Source of the DNA: Olivibacter jilunii
GTDB taxonomy: Bacteria; Bacteroidota; Bacteroidia; Sphingobacteriales; Sphingobacteriaceae
NCBI RefSeq assembly: GCF_900607235.1
Contig: NZ_LR027854.1
Coordinates: forward strand, 62,001-126,000
Direction of reading: 5' to 3'
DNA: 64,000 bases
Below are positions 8,903 through 17,440 of this stretch, piece by piece. Under the pieces are notes generated by a model. That model saw only the letters and a list, made by a program, of their open reading frames with translations. It had not been told where the DNA came from and did not search any database. A program made the position numbers and the translations under genes. Position 1 is the stretch's first letter, and every line of letters begins with the position of its first letter.

Positions 8903-9078
8903 AGACGTAAGATGCAAGTATAAGGACATAAGATACAGGTATCAGGACTCCTAGCTGACGCTTTTATTATGTTGCTATCTGCTACTTGATACCTATTACT
9001 TAATACTTGCTACTTGATACCTATTACTTGATACTCGCTACTTGATACTTGATACCTATTACTCGCTACTTGATACTA
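8903..9078. repeat. Degenerate short-period repeat array between nrdE and nrdF
   Basis: The spacer is built from imperfect repeats of words such as TACTTGATACC, TATTACTTGATAC and GCTACTTGATAC, with period roughly 12-22 bases. Its left end (tatcaggactcctagctgacg) resembles the start of spacers at 36000 and 49710. No ORF or terminator is seen in it. Confidence 0.8.
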
Positions 9079-9082
9079 AAAA

Positions 9083-11200
9083 CTAAACCGAACAAGAGAT
9101 ACACTCATCGATAGAAGCTTTTCTCGTACGCGTATAATATAGTGACTTCAATCCCATTTTATGAGCATATATATAGTACTTAGCTAAATCTCTCGTTGTA
9201 TCTTTCGAATTGGTATGCAAAATAGTTGAAATACCTTGATCCACATGCCTTTGTATAACAGATATCAAACGCAACACATTATTTTGATCCATATCGTAGG
9301 CCGATTTATAATAAAAATAGTTGTCGTTATTTAGATAAGGCATAGGATAATAGGTCGTGCTATCGCCGTATTCCCGAACCTCTATTGTATCTACTACCGG
9401 CATAACAGAAGCTGTTGCGTTCATAATGTAGGAAGTAGATTGGTTAGGAGCAATGGCCATGCGGTAAGCATGGTATACGCCATGTTGCATAACATCCTGC
9501 TTTAGTTTCTCCCATGCAGCACGGTCCGGGATTGTTATTCCTTCAAATAATTCTTTAACGCGATCACTTACCGGGAAATAATCATTATTTATGTATTTGT
9601 CGAAATAAGCGCCATTGGCATAATCCGAATTCTCAAAACCTTTAAATGTCACGCCCCGCTCTTTGGCGATTTCCATAGAACACTCCAACGAATAGAAATT
9701 TACCATCATAAAGAATACGTTACAGAAATCGAGCGCCTCTTTGCTTTCGTAGGTAATAAAGTTCTTAGCAAGGAAACCGTGTAAATTCATGGCTCCCAAA
9801 CCTACGCTATGTAGTTCGCGATTGGCTTTTTGTATCGTCGGGACCATTTTAATATCTGTCATATCGGATACGACTGTCAACGACCGCATTGCTGTTTTTA
9901 CGACTTCTTTTATGCGGCGGTTTTCCATTGTGGTAGCAATGTTAAGCGAGCCTAGATTGCAGGAAATACCGTAACGAATGGTATCTTCTTCATGGTATGG
10001 GTTGATATCCGAAACCTCTGACAGTTGCATAATTTCCGTACACAAGTTTGAAAACTTCACTGATCCAATCCCATTCAATGCATGCCCTCGATTGGCATTA
10101 TCTTTAAAGAAGAGGTAGGGATAGCCACTTTCTTTTTGTGTTTGAGCAACTTTAATCAGTAAATGACGTGCATTGATTTTGCGTTTCTTCACTTTCGGAT
10201 TGCTCACCAGTTCATCATACATTTTGGTCATGTCCATTTCATCTAGGTATTGACCATATTCCTGATAGACCGTATGCGGGTAGAAAAGATAGCAAACCTC
10301 ATCGTGTTCTGCAATTTGCATGAACTTGTCCGGAATGATAACACCGATTGACAAGGATTTGATGCGCGACTTCTCATCCACGTTGATTTTCTTGCAATCC
10401 AAAAATTCTTCAATATCGCTATGGAAAACGTTCAGATAAACAGCCCCTGCTCCCGGTCTTTGCCCCAATTGGTTGGCATAAGAAAATGTGTCTTCCATTA
10501 TTTTCATCACCGGCAAAACACCACTCGAACGTCCTTCCACGCCTTTTATGGCTTCACCGCGGGCTCTCACTTTAGAAATATTAAAAGAGACTCCTCCTCC
10601 AATAGAAGACAGCTTCATCGCTTCGTCAATGGCATAACTGATACCACTCAAACTATCGCCTATCTCATCCAAAAAACAAGAAACCAGTTCACCGGAACGT
10701 AGCTTGCCGGCATTGAGGAAAGTAGGTGTCGCGGGCTGGTATTCCTGATTAATCAATATCTCAGCATACTCCAACGCGCGATTCAAATCGCCCGATGCCA
10801 GATAAAGGGAAACACATACCACGCGGTCTTCATAACGCTCTAAGAATTTTTCACCGCTATCATCTCGTAAAGCATAGCTTTGAAAAAACTTAAAAGCACT
10901 CATGAAAGAAGGAAACCTAAACTTTTTCGCATACACAAAGTCGTATACCTCCTTCATTTGCTCGAAAGAATAATGCGCATAGAAATTGATATAATATTTG
11001 TTTTCAATCAAATAATCTATCTTTTCCTTCAAGGTATAAAAGAATACCGTATTCTTATTTACATAATCCAAAAAGTATGACCTTACCGCTTCCTTATCCT
11101 TATAAAGGCGAAAATCGTCGTCATCTTTCGTCATGATCTCGTTATTCAGGAGTATCCACTTTTTAGCTATGTTCGCATTCTTTGTTACTGTGGTATTCAT
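9083..11200 (-). CDS. nrdE: Class Ib ribonucleotide reductase large subunit NrdE
   Basis: This is the catalytic subunit, which reduces ribonucleoside diphosphates in the cytoplasm. The 705 residues have the family's N-terminal domain, the first active-site Cys in LRSGELVSCFLDE (~170), the thiyl-radical Cys in SNLCTEIM (~385), the partner Cys in GISCNLGSLNIA (~412), and a C-terminal shuttle pair in DECISCSV. No N-terminal ATP cone is seen, as expected for class Ib. Its ATG lies inside the 3' end of nrdI (a 38-base overlap), which suggests translational coupling. Confidence 0.96.
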   Translation of the reverse strand: MNTTVTKNANIAKKWILLNNEIMTKDDDDFRLYKDKEAVRSYFLDYVNKNTVFFYTLKEKIDYLIENKYYINFYAHYSFEQMKEVYDFVYAKKFRFPSFMSAFKFFQSYALRDDSGEKFLERYEDRVVCVSLYLASGDLNRALEYAEILINQEYQPATPTFLNAGKLRSGELVSCFLDEIGDSLSGISYAIDEAMKLSSIGGGVSFNISKVRARGEAIKGVEGRSSGVLPVMKIMEDTFSYANQLGQRPGAGAVYLNVFHSDIEEFLDCKKINVDEKSRIKSLSIGVIIPDKFMQIAEHDEVCYLFYPHTVYQEYGQYLDEMDMTKMYDELVSNPKVKKRKINARHLLIKVAQTQKESGYPYLFFKDNANRGHALNGIGSVKFSNLCTEIMQLSEVSDINPYHEEDTIRYGISCNLGSLNIATTMENRRIKEVVKTAMRSLTVVSDMTDIKMVPTIQKANRELHSVGLGAMNLHGFLAKNFITYESKEALDFCNVFFMMVNFYSLECSMEIAKERGVTFKGFENSDYANGAYFDKYINNDYFPVSDRVKELFEGITIPDRAAWEKLKQDVMQHGVYHAYRMAIAPNQSTSYIMNATASVMPVVDTIEVREYGDSTTYYPMPYLNNDNYFYYKSAYDMDQNNVLRLISVIQRHVDQGISTILHTNSKDTTRDLAKYYIYAHKMGLKSLYYTRTRKASIDECISCSV

Positions 11201-11567
11201 GGTATTCGTTTATCTTGTTAATAAATTGTTGAACATCATCGGTACTGCCCGAGAGTTCAAACTTAAATAATACGGGGAGTTGATAGATCGCTGCAACGGT
11301 ATCTGCCGCTCTGCCATAGTTGAGTCCCCAATTTTTATTTCCACTGGCAGAAACCGTCTTTATCAAATCATGGTTTTGCTGCATGAACTTATCTGTTACC
11401 ACGGGCACCTCACCCCTTCCGGTAGTAAATGTGATAAGATGGCCCGGCTGAGAAATCGACAGGTTTTCAGAAATTCGTCGGATGGACCAACCCGTTCTGG
11501 CCTCTAACTTATGCACAAATCGATCTACATTTCCGGTTTTACTATCGTAATAGATCCAATGTTGCAT
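11163..11567 (-). CDS. nrdI: Flavodoxin-like NrdI
   Basis: NrdI is the FMN protein that produces the oxidant needed to assemble the dimanganese-tyrosyl radical cofactor of NrdF. The 134-residue sequence has the opening strand and loop WIYYDSKTGNVDRFV, the flavin-contacting TFTTGRGEVPVVTDKF, and SGNKNWGLNYG, which is typical of NrdI. Its 3' end overlaps the start of nrdE by 38 bases and it follows nrdH by 16 bases. The C-terminus is rich in His and Glu (EYHEYHSNKECEHS), an unusual tail that coincides with the overlap. Confidence 0.92.
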   Translation of the reverse strand: MQHWIYYDSKTGNVDRFVHKLEARTGWSIRRISENLSISQPGHLITFTTGRGEVPVVTDKFMQQNHDLIKTVSASGNKNWGLNYGRAADTVAAIYQLPVLFKFELSGSTDDVQQFINKINEYHEYHSNKECEHS

Positions 11568-11583
11568 AACCGAAGATCTTTAT

Positions 11584-11829
11584 CTACGCTTGCTGCAGAC
11601 TGCTAATGGTTAATAATTCCTCAGGCTTGAAACCGATGACACGCTTCACTTCCTCGTTCTCTTTGGTTACGATAACGGTTGGCACCGTTCGCACCCTGAA
11701 TCGCATGGCTACTTCGGGATTCTCAAAAGGGTTTACTTTTTCGTAGTTAATACCCTTATTATCTAGAAATTCTGACACCATATTGCAAGGCGCGCAATTA
11801 TCTTTTTCGAATTTTATAACTCTTATCAT
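11584..11829 (-). CDS. nrdH: Glutaredoxin/thioredoxin-like NrdH
   Basis: This small redoxin, about 81 residues from the ATG chosen here, would deliver electrons to NrdE. The redox motif CAPC is at residues ~11-14 (MIRVIKFEKDNCAPC), followed by the cis-Pro region RVRTVPTVIV. A longer frame to 11877 is open, but the extra 16 residues have no family support and would cover the AAGGTGCACCTT palindrome, so the ATG at 11829 is preferred. It is the first gene of nrdHIEF. CAPC is closer to thioredoxins than to the usual NrdH motif CVQC, so it could also be called thioredoxin family. Confidence 0.85.
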   Translation of the reverse strand: MIRVIKFEKDNCAPCNMVSEFLDNKGINYEKVNPFENPEVAMRFRVRTVPTVIVTKENEEVKRVIGFKPEELLTISSLQQA

Positions 11830-11868
11830 AGCCTTATTATTTTTTGTTGTAAATAGAGGGTAAGTGCA

Positions 11869-11880
11869 AAGGTGCACCTT
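11869..11880. promoter_or_regulatory. Palindrome upstream of nrdH (AAGGTGCACCTT)
   Basis: A perfect 12-bp palindrome lies 40 bases upstream of the chosen nrdH start, in the leader or promoter region. It could be an operator for the nrd operon. It does not resemble the NrdR box. Confidence 0.4.
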
Positions 11881-11917
11881 AACATTTAGAATCAGTGTAA
11901 ATAATTTTCAACACAGG

Positions 11918-11931
11918 GTGGATTAATCCAC
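11918..11931. promoter_or_regulatory. Palindrome upstream of nrd operon (GTGGATTAATCCAC)
   Basis: A perfect 14-bp palindrome lies 89 bases upstream of the nrdH start and 38 bases upstream of the AAGGTGCACCTT palindrome. It is a candidate operator. I could not place a consensus -7 box with confidence here. Confidence 0.45.
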
Positions 11932-11989
11932 ATTTCTTTATTTGAAGAAAATTGGTATGATTTTTATTTTGAGGGATGGATGTTATTAG

Positions 11990-12122
11990 TTGTTAGGCTT
12001 TAGGCCATAAGCAGTAAGCTTTAAGCTTGCACGGTCCATGACATTGGCTCATCGGCTAATCATCACATTGCCACATTGGCTAATTCCCTACTCAACCACT
12101 TCCCTACTCAACTATTTAACTA
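11990..12122. repeat. Degenerate repeat spacer between nrdH and glpR
   Basis: The spacer contains words seen again near 49670-49886 and, reversed, at 16199-16222: ATCACATTGGCTAAT, CCCTACTCAACTATT, and a TAGGCTTTAGGC-type stretch. It lies just past the glpR stop codon. Confidence 0.75.
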
Positions 12123-12884
12123 TTCTACAATCGTCACCTTCACCCCCCTGCCTTCGAGTTCCTTCAGCATATGGGATGGGATGTTTTTATCTGTAATGAT
12201 TTCGTCAATTTCATCAAAGCCGCAGATTCTACCAAAACCGCGTCGGCCAAATTTAGTGGAATCGGCCAATACAATTGTCTTTTGGGACACTTCAATCATT
12301 TTACGATTCAAATGCGCTTCCAATCCACTGGTAGTAGTCAACCCAAAGTCAGGATCGATACCATCTACTCCCAGAAATAGTTTACTACAGAAAAAATCTT
12401 CCAATATTTTTTCGGCATACGGTCCTGCTACGGAAGCTGAACTCGATCGCATCATGCCCCCTAGTTGAAGAATTTCTACGTTCGAATGCCTGTTTAATTC
12501 TATTGCAACCTGAAGAGCTGATGTTACGACGGTTAGATTTCCCTGCGGGTGAATATGCCTCGCCATTGCTAACACAGTCGTCCCCGATGCAATAATAATA
12601 GAATCGTTGGGTACCACCAGGGATGCTGCCATCTCTGCTATGAGCGCCTTCTCTTCCGACTGCAACTTCTCTTTTTCAACCACGGATCGGTCAATTGTAT
12701 AGGGATTATTCAGGGTAGCACCTCCGTGGGTACGAAAAAGCATCTGTCTTTCTTCCAGCAATTTTAAATCCTTTCGGATCGTTACAGTCGACACGTCGAG
12801 TTCCTTTCCTAGATCCAACACATTGATAGACCCTTTTTCCTGCAGTCGTTTAAGAATAATCTGATGACGCTCTACACTATTCAT
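12120..12884 (-). CDS. glpR: DeoR-family transcriptional regulator, probable GlpR
   Basis: The 254-residue repressor-type protein has an N-terminal DeoR winged helix (ERHQIILKRLQEKGSINVL and VSTVTIRKDLKLLEERQ, residues ~5-55) and a C-terminal sugar-phosphate-binding DeoRC domain (SGTTVLAMARHI, LGVDGIDPDFGLTT, ADSTKFGRRGF). It is divergent from glpD with a TTTCGAAA-containing operator between, so by position it should control the glycerol genes with glycerol 3-phosphate as effector. The symbol rests on context, since DeoR family members are hard to tell apart by sequence. Confidence 0.8.
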   Translation of the reverse strand: MNSVERHQIILKRLQEKGSINVLDLGKELDVSTVTIRKDLKLLEERQMLFRTHGGATLNNPYTIDRSVVEKEKLQSEEKALIAEMAASLVVPNDSIIIASGTTVLAMARHIHPQGNLTVVTSALQVAIELNRHSNVEILQLGGMMRSSSASVAGPYAEKILEDFFCSKLFLGVDGIDPDFGLTTTSGLEAHLNRKMIEVSQKTIVLADSTKFGRRGFGRICGFDEIDEIITDKNIPSHMLKELEGRGVKVTIVE

Positions 12885-12952
12885 AGCATTTATTTTGCGC
12901 TAATTTAACTTTTTTGCCTGAATACACAAGAATAGCAAGTTGTTTCATTTTA

Positions 12953-12971
12953 TTTCGAAATTATTTCGAAA
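12953..12971. promoter_or_regulatory. Probable GlpR operator: TTTCGAAA twice
   Basis: Two copies of the palindrome TTTCGAAA are separated by TTA (TTTCGAAATTATTTCGAAA) and end 7 bases before the -33 box of the glpD promoter. TTTCG/CGAAA words are common in DeoR-family operators. The position between glpR and glpD supports control of both. Confidence 0.65.
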
Positions 12972-12978
12972 GATTATT

Positions 12979-13009
12979 TTTGATTTCTTAAAAGGATGAT
13001 TTAACTTTG
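12979..13009 (+). promoter_or_regulatory. glpD promoter (TTTG-N19-TAACTTTG)
   Basis: TTTG at 12979-12982, a 19-base spacer and TAACTTTG at 13002-13009 match the Bacteroidota consensus fully. The expected start near 13015 leaves a leader of ~47 bases to the ATG at 13062, which supports that start over the upstream TTG at 13023. Confidence 0.8.
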
Positions 13010-13061
13010 CTATACAAACCAATTGATAAGAAAAGAAAGAATAGCTAAATTGGGCACCCAC

Positions 13062-14660
13062 ATGCAAGAAAACACCATTCTCCAACACACATTCAGCCGT
13101 AACGTTAGTTTAGGGCAGCTAAGTCAAAACAGTCTTTGGGATATCGCCATCATTGGAGGTGGAGCAACTGGCCTTGGCATAGCAGTCGATGCGGCTAGCC
13201 GAGGTTATAAGACGCTACTGGTAGAACAGGCAGACTTCGCCAAAGGTACTTCCAGTCGAAGCACCAAGTTGGTTCATGGAGGTGTACGATATCTTGCACA
13301 AGGTGATATCAAGCTTGTTTACGGTGCGCTCCGGGAAAGGGGAATTATTTTCAAAAATGCGCCTCATTTGGCACATGCGCAAAGTTTCGTCATACCATGC
13401 TACACCTGGTTTGCGCAACTGAAATTTTTAATAGGACTCAAGATTTACGATTGGATGGCAGGCAAATATCGCATCGGGAGGTCGTCCCTTCTGTCCAAAA
13501 AAGAAGTTACCACTCGTATACAAGGCGTAAAAGTCAAGCACCTGAAAGGTGGTATAGAATATTACGATGGACAATTCGACGATGCTCGTTTAGCGATCAA
13601 TCTTGCACAAACGGCTTCACAGTTTGGAGCCACGCTGCTGAATTATGCCAAAGTAGTCAGCTTAAATAAAGACGAAAAAGGAAAGACAAATGGTTTTACG
13701 GTTCTCGATCAAGAAAGTGGGGAAGCCTATAAAGTAAAAGCTAAAGTGGTTATCAATGCCACCGGTGTTTTTGTAGACGAAATCTTAACGCTTGAACAGC
13801 CAAAACATCAAGCGCTAGTTAGGCCCAGCCAAGGTGTTCATATTGTAATAGAACGTTCTTTTCTCCAGGGAAAGAGCGCCTTAATGATTCCTGAAACGAG
13901 TGATGGCAGGGTTCTTTTTGGCGTCCCTTGGCATAACAAACTAGTGCTGGGTACAACGGATACCCCACTTAATCAACACAGCCTAGAACCAAGAGCACTT
14001 GAACAAGAAATAGATTTTATCTTAAAGACTGCGGGGGAATATCTTGACAACAGGCCAACCAGAAAGGATGCATTAAGTATATTTGCCGGCTTAAGACCAT
14101 TGGCGGCTCCTAAAGACGGCAAAGAAAGCACAAAGGAAATCTCACGTGACCATAAATTGCTAGTCAGCGATTCCGGACTAATTACCATTACAGGCGGTAA
14201 GTGGACCACTTATCGAAAAATGGCGGAAGACACCGTAAATCAAGCCATTAAAACCGCCAATATCGCTTTTCAGCCATGTAAAACAGTCGACATCCGAATT
14301 CATGGTGCAGACATAAGCAATCACGAACAAGGTCATTGGACCGTTTATGGCTCAGATGCCGAAAAAATCAAAAGCCTGATATCAGAAGAAAATGGATTGG
14401 GAGAAAAGCTGCATGTCAACTATCCGCATGTTAAAGCAGAAGTAGTATGGGCTATCCGCGAAGAAATGGCACGTACGATTGAAGATGTGCTGGCTAGGCG
14501 AATACGCATGCTTTTTCTCGATGCAAAAGCTGCTATAGAAATGGCCCCAACCGTTGCCCAAATAATGGCCAGTGAGTTAGGGAAAGATGCAAATTGGATA
14601 AAGGAACAACTTATGGAATTTGACACGCTTGCCAAAGGTTACCTTATTGGTTTACAATAA
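13062..14660 (+). CDS. glpD: Aerobic glycerol-3-phosphate dehydrogenase
   Basis: This FAD-dependent, membrane-associated enzyme oxidises glycerol 3-phosphate to dihydroxyacetone phosphate and feeds electrons to quinone. About 532 residues from the chosen ATG include the FAD-binding IIGGGATGLGIAVDAASRG, then GTSSRSTKLVHGGVRYL, FGVPWHNKLVLGTTDTP and ITGGKWTTYRKMAEDT, all typical of GlpD/GlpA. A frame starting at TTG 13023 adds 13 residues but would leave almost no leader after the promoter. It is the first gene of glpD-glpK-glpF, divergent from glpR, with glpK starting 34 bases after its stop. Confidence 0.95.
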   Translation: MQENTILQHTFSRNVSLGQLSQNSLWDIAIIGGGATGLGIAVDAASRGYKTLLVEQADFAKGTSSRSTKLVHGGVRYLAQGDIKLVYGALRERGIIFKNAPHLAHAQSFVIPCYTWFAQLKFLIGLKIYDWMAGKYRIGRSSLLSKKEVTTRIQGVKVKHLKGGIEYYDGQFDDARLAINLAQTASQFGATLLNYAKVVSLNKDEKGKTNGFTVLDQESGEAYKVKAKVVINATGVFVDEILTLEQPKHQALVRPSQGVHIVIERSFLQGKSALMIPETSDGRVLFGVPWHNKLVLGTTDTPLNQHSLEPRALEQEIDFILKTAGEYLDNRPTRKDALSIFAGLRPLAAPKDGKESTKEISRDHKLLVSDSGLITITGGKWTTYRKMAEDTVNQAIKTANIAFQPCKTVDIRIHGADISNHEQGHWTVYGSDAEKIKSLISEENGLGEKLHVNYPHVKAEVVWAIREEMARTIEDVLARRIRMLFLDAKAAIEMAPTVAQIMASELGKDANWIKEQLMEFDTLAKGYLIGLQ

Positions 14661-14694
14661 TAAGTCGATACAAACTAACATTATAAAATAAAAT

Positions 14695-16209
14695 ATGAGC
14701 CAAAGCAAATATATACTTTCACTTGATCAAGGCACAACAAGTTCTCGTGCTATTATTTTTAACCACCAGGGAGAGATTGTATCCATCGCGCAAAAAGAGT
14801 TTACACAATTTTATCCTAAATCCGGGTGGGTAGAGCATGATCCGCGAGAAATTTGGTCTTCACAAATAGCCGTTATCGCCGAGGCCCTGGTAAAGGCAGA
14901 AGTTAAATCAGTAGATATAGCGGCCATCGGAATTACTAACCAACGCGAAACAACAATTGTTTGGGATCGTGAAACCGGCAAACCTATCTATAATGCCATT
15001 GTCTGGCAAGACAGACGAACCGCTCCCTATTGCGACGAACTTAAAGAACAAGGTTATGAGGAGCTTATCAGAAAGAAAACCGGATTATTAATAGACTCTT
15101 ACTTCTCCGCAACAAAGATCCGTTGGATCTTGAATAACGTAGATGGAGCGAGAGAAAAGGCCGAAAACGGAAAGCTCCTCTTCGGTACCGTTGATAGCTG
15201 GCTTATATACAATTTGACGGATGGCGAAAAGCATGTTACTGATGTAACAAATGCATCCCGTACGATGCTATACAATATTTCAACCATGCAATGGGATAAA
15301 GAACTGTTGGATCTTTTTGAAATACCCGCAAGCATGCTTCCAGAAGTTAAGTCATCGAGCGAAATCTATGGACAAACCGCAGGAAAAATACTGACAGATC
15401 GCATTCCGATAGCCGGCATTGCAGGCGACCAACAGGCTGCACTCTTCGGACAATTATGTACAAGCGAAGGAATGGTAAAAAACACTTATGGGACAGGTTG
15501 CTTTATGCTGATGAATATCGGCAACAAACCAATCGTTTCAAAGAATAATTTGGTGACTACCATAGCATGGAAAATCGGCAGCCAGGTGACTTACGCCTTA
15601 GAAGGTAGCATTTTTATTGCCGGGGCCATCGTACAGTGGCTTCGTGATGGTCTGGGCATTATTAAATCGTCTGAAGAAGTGGAGGCCTTAGCCAGTAAGG
15701 TGGAAGATACGGACGGTGTATATCTAGTTCCTGCCTTTGCGGGTCTCGGTGCTCCGCATTGGGATTCCTACGCTAGAGGGACAATGGTTGGATTGACAAG
15801 AGGTAGCAATGCGTCCCACATTGCTCGCGCCGCGTTGGAAGGAATCGCTTTCCAAACAGTTGACATATTAAAGGCTATGGAAGCAGATGCAGGAAAAGAA
15901 ATCCACGAATTACGTGTAGACGGTGGCGCTACTAACAACAATCTGCTTATGCAATTCCAGGCAGATATTTTGCAAGCAGCGGTCGTACGACCGAAAATCA
16001 CCGAGATTACGGCTATCGGAGCAGCTTATCTTGCAGGCTTAGCGGTTGGCTATTGGAAAGACATGGATGATTTGAAAGATCAATGGCAAATCGACAAAAC
16101 CTTTAAACCAGATGTTAAAATCGATATTGAAAATCGTATGCAAGCTTGGCATCGCGCTGTCGAAGCGGCGAAAGCCTGGGCAAGATTGGAAAATCAATCG
16201 GCCAATTAG
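14695..16209 (+). CDS. glpK: Glycerol kinase
   Basis: GlpK phosphorylates glycerol to glycerol 3-phosphate with ATP in the cytoplasm, trapping glycerol that enters through GlpF. The 504-residue FGGY-family protein has the N-terminal phosphate loop [15 protein letters not shown], the substrate region [50 protein letters not shown] and the C-terminal [19 protein letters not shown]. Its length is normal. It lies between glpD and glpF. The stop codon falls at the edge of a copy of the ATTAGCCAATGTGAT repeat word. Confidence 0.97.
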   Translation: MSQSKYILSLDQGTTSSRAIIFNHQGEIVSIAQKEFTQFYPKSGWVEHDPREIWSSQIAVIAEALVKAEVKSVDIAAIGITNQRETTIVWDRETGKPIYNAIVWQDRRTAPYCDELKEQGYEELIRKKTGLLIDSYFSATKIRWILNNVDGAREKAENGKLLFGTVDSWLIYNLTDGEKHVTDVTNASRTMLYNISTMQWDKELLDLFEIPASMLPEVKSSSEIYGQTAGKILTDRIPIAGIAGDQQAALFGQLCTSEGMVKNTYGTGCFMLMNIGNKPIVSKNNLVTTIAWKIGSQVTYALEGSIFIAGAIVQWLRDGLGIIKSSEEVEALASKVEDTDGVYLVPAFAGLGAPHWDSYARGTMVGLTRGSNASHIARAALEGIAFQTVDILKAMEADAGKEIHELRVDGGATNNNLLMQFQADILQAAVVRPKITEITAIGAAYLAGLAVGYWKDMDDLKDQWQIDKTFKPDVKIDIENRMQAWHRAVEAAKAWARLENQSAN

Positions 16210-16467
16210 CCAATGTGATAATTAGTCGATAAATGAGCCGGCGTGACAACCGAAGAGGTGAGTTTATCCGGCCTTTAACACATTCGGAATTAGCTTGTTG
16301 GCTGAAAAAGGAACTCGCAATCGGTTACAAATAATTGACGACAAATAACTAACAACCAGCAACTAACAACTACTAACCAATAACGAATAACTTATAACCA
16401 ATAACGAACAACAAATAACTAATAACCAATAACTAATAACCAATAACTAGAAGTTAACAACTAAATT
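16199..16467. repeat. Repeat-filled spacer between glpK and glpF
   Basis: The left end (16199-16222) is the reverse complement of the TTATCACATTGGCTAAT word found near 12050 and 49790. From ~16325 to 16460 the spacer is made of imperfect repeats of AACTAATAACCAAT and AACTAACAACC, period about 7-14 bases. The array separates two genes of one operon by 258 bases. Confidence 0.8.
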
Positions 16468-17202
16468 ATGACACCTTTTATAGCTGAACTATTAGGCACG
16501 ATGATACTGATCTTATTAGGTGGAGGCGTCGTCGCTAATGTGGTACTCAAAGGCACCAATGGACACAGTAGCGGCTGGATCGTAATCACAACCGGCTGGG
16601 CATTAGCGGTTTTCACAGGCGTAGTTATCGCAGGCCCCTATAGTGGGGCACATTTAAATCCAGCAGTTACATTAGCAATGATTTTAAGCGATAATCTAAG
16701 TTGGGCTACCGCCTGCTCTTATGTGCTGGCACAATTTATCGGCGCAATGACCGGCGCTTTTTTAGTATGGCTCATGTATAAGGACCATTTTGATGAAACC
16801 GAAGATGCAGGTGCCAAGCAAGCCGTATTCTGTACCTCGCCTGCTCTCAGAAATCTACCTATCAACTTAATCAGCGAAATTATCGGAACATTTGTCCTTA
16901 TTATCGCTGTGTTTTTCTTTAAAGATGGTGAGATCGCCATTGATGATACCAAAGCACCAATAGGTTTAGGATCCATCGGCGCAATACCTGTAGCTTTTGT
17001 TGTGTGGGTGATCGGCTTGTCACTTGGAGGAACAACCGGTTATGCGATTAATCCGGCCCGCGACTTAGGCCCTCGGATTATTCATGCCATTCTGCCTATA
17101 AAAAATAAAGCAGGATTTAATGCAAGCTATGCTTGGGTGCCCGTTATCGGTCCACTGATTGGCGCTGCCCTGGCCTATGTTGTTTATATAATCGTCACGT
17201 AA
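16468..17202 (+). CDS. glpF: Glycerol uptake facilitator (aquaglyceroporin)
   Basis: The 244-residue inner-membrane MIP-family channel has the two half-helix motifs SGAHLNPAVTLA (~68) and YAINPARDLGPR (~195), where NPA is followed by Asp in the second as in glycerol-conducting members. About six membrane helices are visible. It would allow passive glycerol entry for GlpK. It is the last gene of the glpDKF run. Confidence 0.93.
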   Translation: MTPFIAELLGTMILILLGGGVVANVVLKGTNGHSSGWIVITTGWALAVFTGVVIAGPYSGAHLNPAVTLAMILSDNLSWATACSYVLAQFIGAMTGAFLVWLMYKDHFDETEDAGAKQAVFCTSPALRNLPINLISEIIGTFVLIIAVFFFKDGEIAIDDTKAPIGLGSIGAIPVAFVVWVIGLSLGGTTGYAINPARDLGPRIIHAILPIKNKAGFNASYAWVPVIGPLIGAALAYVVYIIVT

Positions 17203-17314
17203 TATTTTGTTCGTATGCCTGATAGAAGGTGTACGCGTGCCTTTTTCAATGTTAGCTAACAATTTAATAACATATATATAACATTATAAACCGGCTGTAC
17301 CACAGCTTCATAAA

Positions 17315-17333
17315 GTGTCTAGCTTTTAGACAC
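17315..17333 (+). terminator. Weak hairpin after glpF
   Basis: GTGTCTA (17315-17321) and TAGACAC (17327-17333) form a 7-bp stem with a 5-base loop 112 bases after glpF. No strong T-run follows. It may end the glp transcript or be a leader structure of the next gene. Confidence 0.3.
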
Positions 17334-17440
17334 ACGTATTTAAATGAATTTACTTAGACTGCCATGGCCAACGGTGTAATAGTTTATGCCTTTGCTTTGG
17401 CGGAAGGGTAAGTTTCATGGCCATTAAGAACAAATTATTA

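Noticed and set aside
8903-9078. Possible CRISPR-like array
   Set aside because: The repeats are short, imperfect and without unique spacers of constant length, and no cas gene is in the window.
13023-13061. TTG start for glpD giving 13 more residues
   Set aside because: It would lie about 8 bases from the predicted transcription start. The ATG at 13062 fits the family N-terminus and leaves a normal leader.
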